A DNA stretch of 64,000 bases, from positions 434,001 through 498,000 of the forward strand of contig CAVSJA010000007.1 of assembly GCA_963728145.1 (NCBI GenBank), read 5' to 3'. The notes under the pieces are model-generated. The model did no database searches. It had not been told where the DNA came from and saw only the letters and a list, made by a program, of their open reading frames with translations. Origin of the DNA: CAVSJA01 sp963728145 (GTDB lineage: Bacteria > Bacteroidota > Bacteroidia > Chitinophagales > Chitinophagaceae). A program made the position numbers and the translations under genes. Each line of letters starts with the position of its first letter. Position 1 is the stretch's first letter. Positions 46,028 through 55,498 of this stretch are shown in pieces.

Positions 46028-48070
46028 TTATTTGAATGCATAAGGAAGAACATCCGTCAATGATTGTAAGGGGCCAGGCTCAAATTTTACGCCTGTATTT
46101 ATACTTGTCTTAAATATGATCTTTTGATCTCCCTTGACTACGCCTTTCACATCCAGTTCTAATTCACCTTGCGTTCCGGCATCTACCGGTTTATTGTTTT
46201 TATCAAAACATACATACATATATTGTGTGGCGCTGGCTTCAAATCCAGGGATAGATACACCCACTCCTGGTCCTGCATATAAAGTCGTTTGTCCTGAGCG
46301 AAAATTCTTATTGTATTTTACTTTTATTCCTTCACCACCTTCAACTTCAAACTCATCACAATTGAAAGTCATCTTTGCGACGCCAAGCGGTATTTCCACA
46401 TTCAGATTGCACTTATAGTTCTCTTTTATTTCCAGTTCCGCTATTCTCTTTAGTTCTTTATCGGTCATACGACCGCAAAGAAGATCACGATAAATAATTT
46501 TATAACCATTATCCAAAATAATTCCATCTATTAGCGGAGCCATAATCATACTCATCCGCTCTGCCTCTTTGGATGCCTTGAGTATGGTACCAGTTTTTAT
46601 CGCGACTCTTGCATACACGCTGTATGCTTCAAACATTTCTTTATGCAAACGCCACGATTTTTTTACATAATCCCGGTTGATCACGGCGAATACGGGTAGA
46701 TACTGATTGGATAACTCATTATAGAGGCCGCAGTATTTTGCAACCACTTTTGTATTGCATATATTATTCTGATCACAGGCCTTTGATTCTGCCAATTGAT
46801 TTTTATACAACTCATCATGTTTTGCCCGTAATTCCGCTTCGAGCTTGAAGACTTCCTTGCCATGCTTAAGAGTAATGTTAAGGATCTCTTGTGTCAGGGG
46901 GATAGTGATTTTTGAAAACGCATATTCCGCTCTGCGCGTAAACACAGTAGCGGATTCAACCAGTTCCTGATTATTCATTGGATCTTTACCAAATTTGTCA
47001 GCTCTGCTTTGTGCTGTACTTATATGTTCAGCTATGTAGCCTTTTTCCAGTTTATCATGCATAGCGCGATACATCGCGGCGAGGGCTTTTAGTTCTGTGT
47101 TAATGCGTAGAGCATCCTCTATTGTCTCACATTGCTCAGGGAAAATAAAATCATGCTCATTAAACGGATATGACCGGAAGGGCTTTTCATCTATTAATTT
47201 GTACACGTTTTGTCCCGGAAATAAATGGGTATAGGTTTTTATTGCTTCATTGCTTAATCCTCCTTTCAAGGCTTGTAAGCAATGTTTTTTTGCAAGTTCC
47301 GTTTGCCCTTTTTTCATACAGATAATTGCCGACGTATTATTTGCTTCGGGATGTGTAGGGGCAATTTTTATACAACGGCCAAAATAAAACAAAGCCGTAT
47401 CCACCTCTCCCAGACTGGTGTAAGCTTGCCCGAGATTGTTGAGTACCGTACTGCTGTTGGGTTCGCGCTGCAATAGTACCTGAAGAATTGGTAGGGCCTT
47501 GTTTTCCAGACCTGCCATTGAAAGTATGGCTGCACAATTATTAAGGGAAGTATTATCATTCAATGAAAGGGTAGCAGCTTTGATAGCCAATAACACCGAA
47601 GCTTCCGCATCATTTCTATACCAGGCAACGATGGCAGCGCCAGAAAGTTTTTCCCCATCATTTCCAAATTGATTGGCAATATGCCTTGCTGAATCTGCTG
47701 ATGAGGATATTATCTTTTGCAATAGCTGTGTGTGAAGCGTTTTGAGATAGGTATTAAGTTCATTGGTGGTTAATGTCTTTTTCGGCAACTGCGAAAGAAG
47801 CTTGCTGTTTTTAACTGGTAAGGTTCTGTTGTCTGGTTTTAAAGTCTTGTTCTTTGCGCCTGCCGGTTTTTTCCCATTTTCATCCTTCATCAAGCTGTCC
47901 AGGTTGGGAATATTTTTCATAAGTTCAGAGTACTTTGGATCCTTTTTCATCTTTTCAATTTCCAATTGTGCTTCTTTTATTTTCTTGTCAATCTCTGCCT
48001 GGGTTAGTTGAGAAAGCACATGAGCAAAAGAGAGAAGTAAAATGCCTACCAGAACGCTGATCTTTTTCAT
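46028..48070 (-). CDS. Exported TPR protein, paralogue A
   Basis: A 680-residue exported protein: signal peptide SFAHVLSQ, then a helical linker with QAEIDKKIKEAQLEIEKMKKDPKY. Residues ~175-290 hold TPR units (KALPILQVLLQREPNSSTVLNNLGQAYTSLGEVDTALFYFGRCIKI-type); a long helical middle has paired Cys (ACDQNNICNTK), and the last ~120 residues are beta-rich and end with an outer-membrane-like pattern (YAGPGVGVSIPGFEASATQYMYVCF). It shares this layout with the next gene upstream (paralogue B), from which it probably arose by duplication. Function unknown; TPR units suggest a protein partner. Confidence 0.7.
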   Translation of the reverse strand: MKKISVLVGILLLSFAHVLSQLTQAEIDKKIKEAQLEIEKMKKDPKYSELMKNIPNLDSLMKDENGKKPAGAKNKTLKPDNRTLPVKNSKLLSQLPKKTLTTNELNTYLKTLHTQLLQKIISSSADSARHIANQFGNDGEKLSGAAIVAWYRNDAEASVLLAIKAATLSLNDNTSLNNCAAILSMAGLENKALPILQVLLQREPNSSTVLNNLGQAYTSLGEVDTALFYFGRCIKIAPTHPEANNTSAIICMKKGQTELAKKHCLQALKGGLSNEAIKTYTHLFPGQNVYKLIDEKPFRSYPFNEHDFIFPEQCETIEDALRINTELKALAAMYRAMHDKLEKGYIAEHISTAQSRADKFGKDPMNNQELVESATVFTRRAEYAFSKITIPLTQEILNITLKHGKEVFKLEAELRAKHDELYKNQLAESKACDQNNICNTKVVAKYCGLYNELSNQYLPVFAVINRDYVKKSWRLHKEMFEAYSVYARVAIKTGTILKASKEAERMSMIMAPLIDGIILDNGYKIIYRDLLCGRMTDKELKRIAELEIKENYKCNLNVEIPLGVAKMTFNCDEFEVEGGEGIKVKYNKNFRSGQTTLYAGPGVGVSIPGFEASATQYMYVCFDKNNKPVDAGTQGELELDVKGVVKGDQKIIFKTSINTGVKFEPGPLQSLTDVLPYAFK

Positions 48071-48107
48071 CTATATATTTTGAAAAGAAGTGGAAGGAAT
48101 ATCTTTT

Positions 48108-50252
48108 TCATCCTTGTTTCGGTTTATAGATAGAAACTTTTTTGTTTAGCTGGGTTGGAGGAGCTGGTCCAAGTTTCCCTTTTAGAAAACCTTCATTAAA
48201 GTTCCAGCCAGAATTTACGCCAAGCGTATACCCAACATTTAACTTGTCGTTCACCTTCACAATATTTTCTCCAAGACCGCTGGTAGCTTTTGCTTCGAAT
48301 TTTAATCCGCCATCTGAAAATTTGTTTTCGCCATCAAATGAAATAAAAATTGACTCATTTACGGCTGCGCTTACTTTTGCCTCGACCGCACCAACTTTTA
48401 CTCCCAGATTTAACTGTACACCTACACCAAAACTGAGCGTCGATTGTTTTGTCTTAAAGTTTTTCTCAAACCCGAATATCACTCCTTCGCCTATACTGAA
48501 TGAAAATGTCTCGCAATTCAATTGCACTTCACCTACACCGATTCCCAGTTCAATATCAAGGGGGCAATCCATTTCACCAATGGCGTTAGTTTCCCTGGTG
48601 GATTTTACTGGAGTGAACTCACAGGGTTCAATGATCCTGCTGCTCCCGGTTTTACCAAGCATCACCAGGTATTCCTGGATCAATACATAATACTGTATTT
48701 TGAAATTATCTGCACCGGTGGGATTAAGCGTGAGGTATTGCCAATACACCAGTTCATCAAAATAAGTAGTGAAAACAAGTTGGTTTTTTTTCTGCCATTC
48801 TTCTGTTATCAAAGCAAACTTTGGCAGGTATTGATTGGCCAGGTTATTATAAGCGATGCATTTTTCTTCGGTTGTGGGACAACAGGAAGTTGTTCTCCCT
48901 TCGCCGCAACATTCGTCTGCACGTTGATCGAAACCCTTGTCTAATCCCTGCTTTAATTTGGTATATTCTTTTTCGAGCAGGTTGTATTCTTCATAATATT
49001 TTTTATCGACCCGTGAATAAAGATCAGCTCTTGCCTTTCCATATTCAGCTCCAATATCCCTCGCCATTATACCACACAATTCATAGTAAGGCTGCGCTAA
49101 AAATTCATTCTTCCTTAAGATGCGACCTGTTCCATTTGATTGCATAAGCTGCATCACCTCCTGTTCCTTCTTTAGCGCCAACTCCTTATACTTGGCTCCA
49201 AACATCTGCGCTTGTTTCATAGTCGTCGCTCTGAAAGCTTCATGCTCTGCTTTTGAAACTGCTGCATCTTCCACCTTTGTGCACTGAGCAGGCAACTGGT
49301 ATTTAAACTGGTTAAAGTATTCGGGAATTTTGACACGAGGTCTAACCAATGGAACGATTTTCGAACCCTTTTTTATTTTCCGCAGCTTAAGTTCGGCGGT
49401 CTTGGTATAAGAGCTCTTAATTGATTTTTCAAAATATTCAATTGCTTTTTCTGTATTCCCTTTTGTGGCTTCAATTTGTGCAACCGTATTACAGGCTTCA
49501 GGATGGTCTGGTTCCAGTTTAATACAACGACCTAAATAAACCATCGCAGTATCTGTTTCTCCCAGGCCGGCATAAGCCTGGCCAAGGTTATTTAGTAACA
49601 TGCTGTTATCAGGGTAGGATTGTAAGACATACTTGAGAATCGGGATGGCTTTGTGTTCGATACCACTCATTTCCAGAAGGGCAGCACAATTGTTTAGTAA
49701 AATTCCATTGTCAGGTTCATTTGCTGCTGCTTTCACTATTAGCAACAAAGCTTCCTCCCGGTAATCAGTATACCAACCCCCAAGTGCAAGATCTCCCATC
49801 TTGCTTCCATCATTTTTATATTTCGCAGCAAGGGATTGAACAGAGGATTGAATTCCCGATGCTAATATTTTTGAAAGCTCAGTATATAAATCATTTAAGA
49901 ATTTAACTAATTCTGTTTTCGTTAATACTCTTGTTGGAAGAGAGGCAAGAAGAGCAGTATTCTTTTCGGGAAACTTCCAGTTGTCAGCATTACCATAGGA
50001 GCCGGGATCAGCGGCATACAGGGAATTGTTTCCGCCCGAATTGCCCTGTTGGTTTTTCATTGCATCGCTCACCTGCTTTTGCTGATCAACCAAACCTTTC
50101 ATTGCTTTTGCCCTGGCTGAATCATTTCCATATTTTTTCATTAGCTCCTGTTGCTGCTTCATCATCTTGTCAATGTCGGCTTGCGAAACTTGTGCTGTCA
50201 CGAACTGCACAGATATAGAAAGCAAGAACAAGCTGACCAATACTATTTTCAT
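48108..50252 (-). CDS. Exported TPR protein, paralogue B
   Basis: A 714-residue exported protein with the same plan as its downstream neighbour: signal peptide ISVQFVTAQ, opening helix (VSQADIDKMMKQQQELMKKYG), TPR units at ~175-285 (ALLEMSGIEHKAIPILKYVL, LNNLGQAYAGLGETDTAMVYLGRCIKLEPDHPEA), a Cys-rich middle (ADECCGEGRTTSCCPTTEEKC) followed by NNLANQYLPKFALI, and a beta-rich C-terminal domain (~560-700) with repeated short strands (LSFGVGVQLNLGVKVGAVEAKVSAAV). 37 bp before paralogue A. Function unknown. Confidence 0.7.
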   Translation of the reverse strand: MKIVLVSLFLLSISVQFVTAQVSQADIDKMMKQQQELMKKYGNDSARAKAMKGLVDQQKQVSDAMKNQQGNSGGNNSLYAADPGSYGNADNWKFPEKNTALLASLPTRVLTKTELVKFLNDLYTELSKILASGIQSSVQSLAAKYKNDGSKMGDLALGGWYTDYREEALLLIVKAAANEPDNGILLNNCAALLEMSGIEHKAIPILKYVLQSYPDNSMLLNNLGQAYAGLGETDTAMVYLGRCIKLEPDHPEACNTVAQIEATKGNTEKAIEYFEKSIKSSYTKTAELKLRKIKKGSKIVPLVRPRVKIPEYFNQFKYQLPAQCTKVEDAAVSKAEHEAFRATTMKQAQMFGAKYKELALKKEQEVMQLMQSNGTGRILRKNEFLAQPYYELCGIMARDIGAEYGKARADLYSRVDKKYYEEYNLLEKEYTKLKQGLDKGFDQRADECCGEGRTTSCCPTTEEKCIAYNNLANQYLPKFALITEEWQKKNQLVFTTYFDELVYWQYLTLNPTGADNFKIQYYVLIQEYLVMLGKTGSSRIIEPCEFTPVKSTRETNAIGEMDCPLDIELGIGVGEVQLNCETFSFSIGEGVIFGFEKNFKTKQSTLSFGVGVQLNLGVKVGAVEAKVSAAVNESIFISFDGENKFSDGGLKFEAKATSGLGENIVKVNDKLNVGYTLGVNSGWNFNEGFLKGKLGPAPPTQLNKKVSIYKPKQG

Positions 50253-50289
50253 AAAAACTTTTTATTATACTACCGGTTGATGAGGTTTA

Positions 50290-51438
50290 TTATTTTGTAT
50301 CGACGACCATATAGCCTGTTGAATTTTCCATTTCAATTTTTGTAAAAGTGATTTTGATTTCATCATAGTGCTTTTTAACATTAATTCCCTGGTGGAGACC
50401 TATATCCTCATACATTTGTTTGAAACTGGCAATTCGCGCGCCGGTGAGCTTCATGGTGTAGTTGACTACATGTTTGCCGGCACCATCAGGTGAAAAAGCC
50501 TCGATGAGGAATACCATATCCTGGTTCTTAATAAAAGCATCTAAAAGCGGAAGCGTGGCTGGGAAACCAGTGTGAGTTTTGACAGTGAAGACCTCATACG
50601 CCCGTCTCCCATTAATCGACGTCTTTTCATTGGTAATACTTGACACACCCATTTCAAAAGCCTGTATTTTCGTCTTGTCCCGAAATCCATCAAGGGCATC
50701 GTCGCCTGCCATTTTTGTTCCTCCAACCCAAATAGTCATATACATAAGTGAAATATTTCCCGAAGCTCCGCCCTTACTCGTTTCGGTAGTCAGTTCTTTA
50801 ATCTGGACAGCATTGTAAGTAGCCGTTTGAGTATTGCCCTTTCCAGAAGAATTGATTCTAATATTATAAGCAGCTCTCCCAAACAACGGCTTCTTGTTGA
50901 CATTGCTAATGGCCCATTTACCTGCTTCTTTATTGTATTGAATGTTTACTTCATCTCGATTAGCAACTCCCTTCGCGTCGGGAACCCAACTAGGAAATAA
51001 ACGCGGTTGTGCATTAGGATTATTGTTTAGCGACTGGTGCTCAATGAAAGCAGAACCGTCCTTTTGCACATCTTCATTCCTGATTGAATATTGAAAATGT
51101 GTAGCGTCAGCCCCTGTAAAGTATTCCACATTGAATTTGGCTCCTTCGGGTATCGTCGTTTGATCCAGGTTGAAAATATTCCATTTATTGCCTACATAAT
51201 AAACTCCGATCGGGTGTGGGTTTGCATTCACTCCATTGACTAGTACCGGGCTTACGAAAATAATAGCTAGCCGATTGTTATTAAGCTCAGGAACGTCGAG
51301 CAGCGTACAGTCACCATTACAGGAATTGTTTGCCTTTGTCGAAACATGAATGAATTGTTTTTGTGCAGCGCCATTTAGTGCAGTAAATATGAACAAAAGC
51401 TGCAGAAGTATTTTCGAAATTTGAAATTGCTTTTTCAT
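50290..51438 (-). CDS. Exported Hcp-like-domain protein with N-terminal DUF7452-like repeats
   Basis: A 382-residue exported protein: signal peptide TALNGAAQ. Two N-terminal beta units (~28-115 and ~133-200) share the motif VGNKWNIFNLDQ..PEGAKFNVEYF, like DUF7452. Residues ~230-380 resemble the Hcp tube protein of type VI secretion: start LMYMTIWVGG, FEMGVSS, YEVFTVKTHTGFPATLPLLDAFIKNQDM, VVNYTMKLTGARIASF, end EIKITFTKIEMENS. Hcp is normally cytoplasmic; here it follows a signal peptide and no other T6SS gene is present. The Hcp fold may thus be used as an extracellular or periplasmic ring-forming module. Confidence 0.6.
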   Translation of the reverse strand: MKKQFQISKILLQLLFIFTALNGAAQKQFIHVSTKANNSCNGDCTLLDVPELNNNRLAIIFVSPVLVNGVNANPHPIGVYYVGNKWNIFNLDQTTIPEGAKFNVEYFTGADATHFQYSIRNEDVQKDGSAFIEHQSLNNNPNAQPRLFPSWVPDAKGVANRDEVNIQYNKEAGKWAISNVNKKPLFGRAAYNIRINSSGKGNTQTATYNAVQIKELTTETSKGGASGNISLMYMTIWVGGTKMAGDDALDGFRDKTKIQAFEMGVSSITNEKTSINGRRAYEVFTVKTHTGFPATLPLLDAFIKNQDMVFLIEAFSPDGAGKHVVNYTMKLTGARIASFKQMYEDIGLHQGINVKKHYDEIKITFTKIEMENSTGYMVVDTK

Positions 51439-51447
51439 TTTATTGAT

Positions 51448-52581
51448 TTATTTGTCAATCATTTCTTGTAATGCGGTAAAATTGAAATTGGCTTCCAGTT
51501 GATTTTTAAAATTCTCTTCGGCTTTTCCTTTGTCCCATCTCCAGTACACCACTAAGAACTGGGGAACATAGGCGGGCAATTTGCTGTTGAAGTAATCAGG
51601 GTTTAATCTCACCAGTTGGCGGCCACCTTTTGCGTCTGAACTAAATCCTTTGAAACTATACATATCGATTGCATTCAGAATGGCTGGTTGTTCGAGTTCC
51701 TGTGGCTGACCATTTGCCAGGAGATCCTGAACCGGTCTCATTTCGTTTTCATATCTTTTTTTTGTATCGGCAATCCATTTCTCTTTTCGTTGCTTGTCTG
51801 TAACATAATTCTGCAGAAAAGATTCCTTGGCCCTGGCAACTCTGGCGGGAGGGGTTGTTTTTTCTATTCTCTCTAGTTGAATTTTTTTGTTGGCCTCTTC
51901 CTGTTCATCAGTCTTAACAGGAGTGTTCTTTTCAATGGATGCTAATTCCTCTGGTAATTTCTTTTGATTATAAGCCAGGAATGCCAGCAGGTATTGCTTC
52001 CTGGTAACAGCAACATAGGGCGATTCACTTTTTCTGGTAATAATAATGGCACGGGAAGACGTCGTACCTGTATTTGAAGTTTGGTTATTAATTCCTTTAT
52101 AAAGTGGATAGCCCCTGAACTCTCCTTCCTTTGGCGTTAATAGATAAACCGGCTGATTATGTATGGTGAATTCTTCCACAGTCTGCACAAACCAACTAAA
52201 CTTATTAGCCCACACATAAAACCAGGTGCCGGTTTCGGTGCCCAATAGCATCTTATTTACATTGGTATTACAATAGTATGCTTTGAATAGTGCGTTTAAA
52301 ACGTATGATGTTGAATTACTATTAATTGACGAATTGTAACCTTCCATCGAACGATACCAACCAGCTTCAATTCCCATTGGTTGTGGATATGCAGCCTGAA
52401 GCAGTTGTTGCATTTTATCTATGCGACCCGTGATCGCTGCCAGGTTGCCTGTTTTCATGTTGGCATCTGGACGTTTTATCCATTTGCCTTTTACACTCAA
52501 GGTGAGTTCTTCATTGCAGGGTTCCTGACAAAAGCAAGAACCCAACCAAAGCGAGAAGACTATAACCAGTGTTTTTTTCAT
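51448..52581 (-). CDS. Exported protein of unknown family
   Basis: A 377-residue exported protein: leader VFSLWLGSCFCQ, in which LGSC could be a lipobox (Cys16) or part of a cleaved signal. Mostly helical with a charged coiled stretch (~225-285: KTDEQEEANKKIQLERIEKT, ESFLQNYVTDKQRKEKW). It has DMYSFKGFSSDAKGG and VVYWRWDKGKAEENF near the end. First gene of the six-gene operon, ten bases before the Hcp-like gene; it probably acts with that protein. Not recognised. Confidence 0.6.
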   Translation of the reverse strand: MKKTLVIVFSLWLGSCFCQEPCNEELTLSVKGKWIKRPDANMKTGNLAAITGRIDKMQQLLQAAYPQPMGIEAGWYRSMEGYNSSINSNSTSYVLNALFKAYYCNTNVNKMLLGTETGTWFYVWANKFSWFVQTVEEFTIHNQPVYLLTPKEGEFRGYPLYKGINNQTSNTGTTSSRAIIITRKSESPYVAVTRKQYLLAFLAYNQKKLPEELASIEKNTPVKTDEQEEANKKIQLERIEKTTPPARVARAKESFLQNYVTDKQRKEKWIADTKKRYENEMRPVQDLLANGQPQELEQPAILNAIDMYSFKGFSSDAKGGRQLVRLNPDYFNSKLPAYVPQFLVVYWRWDKGKAEENFKNQLEANFNFTALQEMIDK

Positions 52582-52754
52582 GTACTTTATTCTTTCAATG
52601 TGAAATTACCAGTCAGTGCTAAGAACCAACTCACCCGAAACAGTGGTTCTGTTGAGTTGCGGTATAAATCCCCTGAAAGCGGTATATTGAAGGGACTCTT
52701 TGATTTAATGAAGAAGAATGCCCACCTTTAAAAACACAACGCTACCGTGTATTC
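52582..52754. promoter_or_regulatory. Divergent promoter region, exported-protein operon versus kinase
   Basis: 173 bp separate the divergent starts of the six-gene operon and the TPR kinase gene, so both promoters lie here. No clear TAnnTTTG pair or inverted repeat was found by eye. The geometry suggests the kinase pathway controls the operon. Confidence 0.4.
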
Positions 52755-54740
52755 ATGGCTTCCTCAAGATCATATCTAATTATTGTGCTCGTCCTGCAAC
52801 TATTGCAAGCAGGTAATATCCTCAGGGCACAGCAAATTCCTGATAGTCTGTTCCAGAAACTTGCTTCTACATCTAATGATTCAACAAAAGCAATTACGTT
52901 ATTGGAAATAGGCGAATCCATTGAGATATCAAGTCCGCAAAAAAGTATGGAATATTACAGGCAGGCATTGCACATTGGCCAACGGATAAAGAATAACCGG
53001 GTGATTTTGTCTTCATATCATGATATAGGTGTTTGTTATATCAACCTGAATAAAATGGACAGCGCCATCATGGCTTTTGAAAAAGCAATTCCTTATGCGA
53101 GGCTATTAAACGATACCGTCAGGGTTGCCAGGGTTCTTGCTAATATAGGAAATGCTTACTTGCATAAGAAAGACCGCGTTACAGCAATTGATTATTATAT
53201 GCAATCGGCGCGAATTTGGGAAACTAGTGCTGATCAAAACTACCTGTCTATTTTATACTCCAACATAAATGGATTATTAGACGAACAAAAGGAACATTAC
53301 AAAGCCGCAGAATACGGAAATAAAGCAATTGCACTGGCCCAAAAGATCGGCGATAAATATTCTTTGGTAAATGGAATGGTGAACCTTGCCATCACTTACG
53401 GTTATCTTGATGAACCTGAAAAACAATATGAATTATTAGAGAAAGCCTTACCCCTGGCCAAACAAAATAAAGACCTTGACCAGGTTGCAACGGTTTATCA
53501 CAATATGGGTGATTATTACATTAAGAAAAATGACTTTCCTTCTTCATTAGAAAAATACCTGGAATCGTATCATTATGCAAGTCAAATGGGCAACAAGTAC
53601 CATCTCTGTACAATCTGTACTGCACTCGCCCAGGTGTATCATAAGCTTAATCAGGATGGAAAGGCCATTCAATATATCCTGGAGGCGGAAAAGTTGGCTA
53701 ACGAGGTGGGAACAAGAACTGATCTGAAAGATATATACAAGACTAGGGCCGAGATTGAACAAGGCGCCGGGAATTACAAACTTGCCAGTGAATATTATTC
53801 GAAGACAATTCAGATAAGCGATTCATTGTTCAAAGCAGAGACCAGTGAAAAGGTTGCCGAAGTCGAAGCTCAATACCAGAATGAGAAGAAACAGGAAAAA
53901 ATACTGCAGTTGGAAAAAGACAAACAGATACAATTTCTTTCGATCAAACAAAAATCAACGTTCAATTACGTTTTGATTGGTTCCTTATCGGCCTTACTGA
54001 TCCTTTCCGTATTGGTTTATCGAAATTTTCGTCATCGCCAGTTATTAGCAAAGCAACAGGATGAACTGCAGCAACAACGCATCAGGGAATTAGAAAAGGA
54101 TAAACAACTGATTGCCGTTGATTCTATGCTCAAAGGCCAGGAAGAAGAGAGAAGCCGTTTAGCCAAAGACCTGCACGATGGCCTGGGAGGATTACTATCT
54201 GGTGTAAAATTCTCATTGAGCAATATGAAAACTAATTTGGTGGTGACTCCAGACAATATGGCCATATTTGAACGTTCATTGGACATGATTGATACGTCGA
54301 TCCGGGAATTGAGACGTGTTGCACACAACATGATGCCGGAAGTCCTCACAAAATTTGGTCTCGATGAAGCAGTGAAAGAATACTGTAATACGATCAATAC
54401 CACCAAACTGCTCACGGTAAAATATCAATCACTTGGAATTGATACATTGCCAGACAAGTCGGCTGAGATCATTATTTATCGCATTATCCAGGAATTATTG
54501 AATAATATTCTGAAGCATGCGTCAGCAACAGAAGCCTTTGTACAAATCATCAGAGACGAGCAACGATTAAGTATAATTGTAGAAGATAATGGAAAAGGAT
54601 TTGATACGGTGGCATTGGAGAATAATGAGGGCGCTGGCTGGACAAATATTCGGTCGCGTGTAAATTACCTGAAGGGAAAATTGGATATTCATTCCGAAGT
54701 AAACAAAGGAACAATGGTGACTATTGAATTTAATCTTTGA
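52755..54740 (+). CDS. TPR-sensing membrane histidine kinase (HisKA_3/NarL-type)
   Basis: A 661-residue kinase: signal/anchor peptide (LLQAGNILRAQQ), periplasmic region with about eight TPR units (~30-385), one membrane helix (~402-422: FNYVLIGSLSALLILSVLVYR), a coiled linker, and a HisKA_3 domain with LAKDLHDGLGGLLSGVKFSLSNM (His474), then HATPase (IIQELLNNILKHASATEA, VEDNGKGFD, GWTNIRSRV). HisKA_3 kinases pair with NarL/LuxR-type regulators, but the nearby LuxR protein has no receiver. Sensor partner proteins probably bind the periplasmic TPRs, for example products of the divergent operon. Confidence 0.88.
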   Translation: MASSRSYLIIVLVLQLLQAGNILRAQQIPDSLFQKLASTSNDSTKAITLLEIGESIEISSPQKSMEYYRQALHIGQRIKNNRVILSSYHDIGVCYINLNKMDSAIMAFEKAIPYARLLNDTVRVARVLANIGNAYLHKKDRVTAIDYYMQSARIWETSADQNYLSILYSNINGLLDEQKEHYKAAEYGNKAIALAQKIGDKYSLVNGMVNLAITYGYLDEPEKQYELLEKALPLAKQNKDLDQVATVYHNMGDYYIKKNDFPSSLEKYLESYHYASQMGNKYHLCTICTALAQVYHKLNQDGKAIQYILEAEKLANEVGTRTDLKDIYKTRAEIEQGAGNYKLASEYYSKTIQISDSLFKAETSEKVAEVEAQYQNEKKQEKILQLEKDKQIQFLSIKQKSTFNYVLIGSLSALLILSVLVYRNFRHRQLLAKQQDELQQQRIRELEKDKQLIAVDSMLKGQEEERSRLAKDLHDGLGGLLSGVKFSLSNMKTNLVVTPDNMAIFERSLDMIDTSIRELRRVAHNMMPEVLTKFGLDEAVKEYCNTINTTKLLTVKYQSLGIDTLPDKSAEIIIYRIIQELLNNILKHASATEAFVQIIRDEQRLSIIVEDNGKGFDTVALENNEGAGWTNIRSRVNYLKGKLDIHSEVNKGTMVTIEFNL

Positions 54741-54809
54741 TTATCGGCAGTGAATATCTTCTGAACTTTTAGACCCTTTTTCAACTTCAACAGATTTCTC
54801 ACCAGCGCC

Positions 54810-55382
54810 TTATCGAAACGCTGTTTCGCTGTTAAATTGAAACGCCTTTGCAATCATGTCCACCGTATTGCGCGCATTGAATTTTTCTTTAAGGTTTTTC
54901 TTATGCGTAATGACGGTATTCCGGCTGATGAATAATTTTGCTGCGATCTCTTTCACCCCAAATCCTTTTACAAGGTATTCGAGTACTTCCGATTCACGAG
55001 GTGTAAGACGTGGTGATGACTGGTTATCACTCATAGTGGTGAGTGAATCGGTCTTATGCGTCATCCGGCTTTTTCCATTTGAAGTCGCGGATGGAAAATA
55101 GCCATTTGCCAACTCACTGAAGTTCTCGTAGATAAAATGAATAAAGTAAAGAAGATTGTCATTTTGCTTTTCGACTGCATCCAATCGCTGTTCGAGACGC
55201 GTAATAGTTTGCAGCAATTTACTCAAGGGCAGATATTCCCTTATACTACCTAGCTTTCCCGATAAAGAAGAGGGATTATTCTTTTCCTCAAGTATATTCA
55301 ACTCAGCAAATACGGAGCTTAAATCGGGACTGTTCTCCTTAATAAAAGTACTGACTTCTTTCAACAGCAGGGACTTGTCCAC
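54810..55382 (-). CDS. LuxR-type HTH regulator without receiver domain
   Basis: A 190-residue protein. Residues 1-90 are helical with a coiled stretch (LLQTITRLEQRLDAVEKQND) instead of a receiver domain. Residues ~125-185 are a LuxR HTH: LTPRESEVLEYLVKGFGVKEIAAKLFISRNTVITHKKNLKEKF. Without a phospho-acceptor, activity must be set by dimerisation, ligand or partner binding. It is convergent with the TPR kinase gene and divergent from the protease operon, so it is a candidate regulator for either. Confidence 0.8.
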   Translation of the reverse strand: MDKSLLLKEVSTFIKENSPDLSSVFAELNILEEKNNPSSLSGKLGSIREYLPLSKLLQTITRLEQRLDAVEKQNDNLLYFIHFIYENFSELANGYFPSATSNGKSRMTHKTDSLTTMSDNQSSPRLTPRESEVLEYLVKGFGVKEIAAKLFISRNTVITHKKNLKEKFNARNTVDMIAKAFQFNSETAFR

Positions 55383-55498
55383 ACTCTTACAGGTTATTGG
55401 TGAATATTTCTAATCAGCAGTCTTTCGGAACGGAGGTACCAGATTGAAATTTAAATATACATTATTGCATGCCATTTAAAAATACCTCAAATCGGGGA

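Noticed and set aside
48142..48690. 182-codon plus-strand open frame
   Set aside because: It is antisense to the TPR paralogue B gene, has a Pro/Phe/Ser-rich translation and no coding features.
50290..51438. Evidence for a type VI secretion system
   Set aside because: Only an Hcp-like module is present, behind a signal peptide; no sheath, baseplate, VgrG or ATPase gene is in the window.
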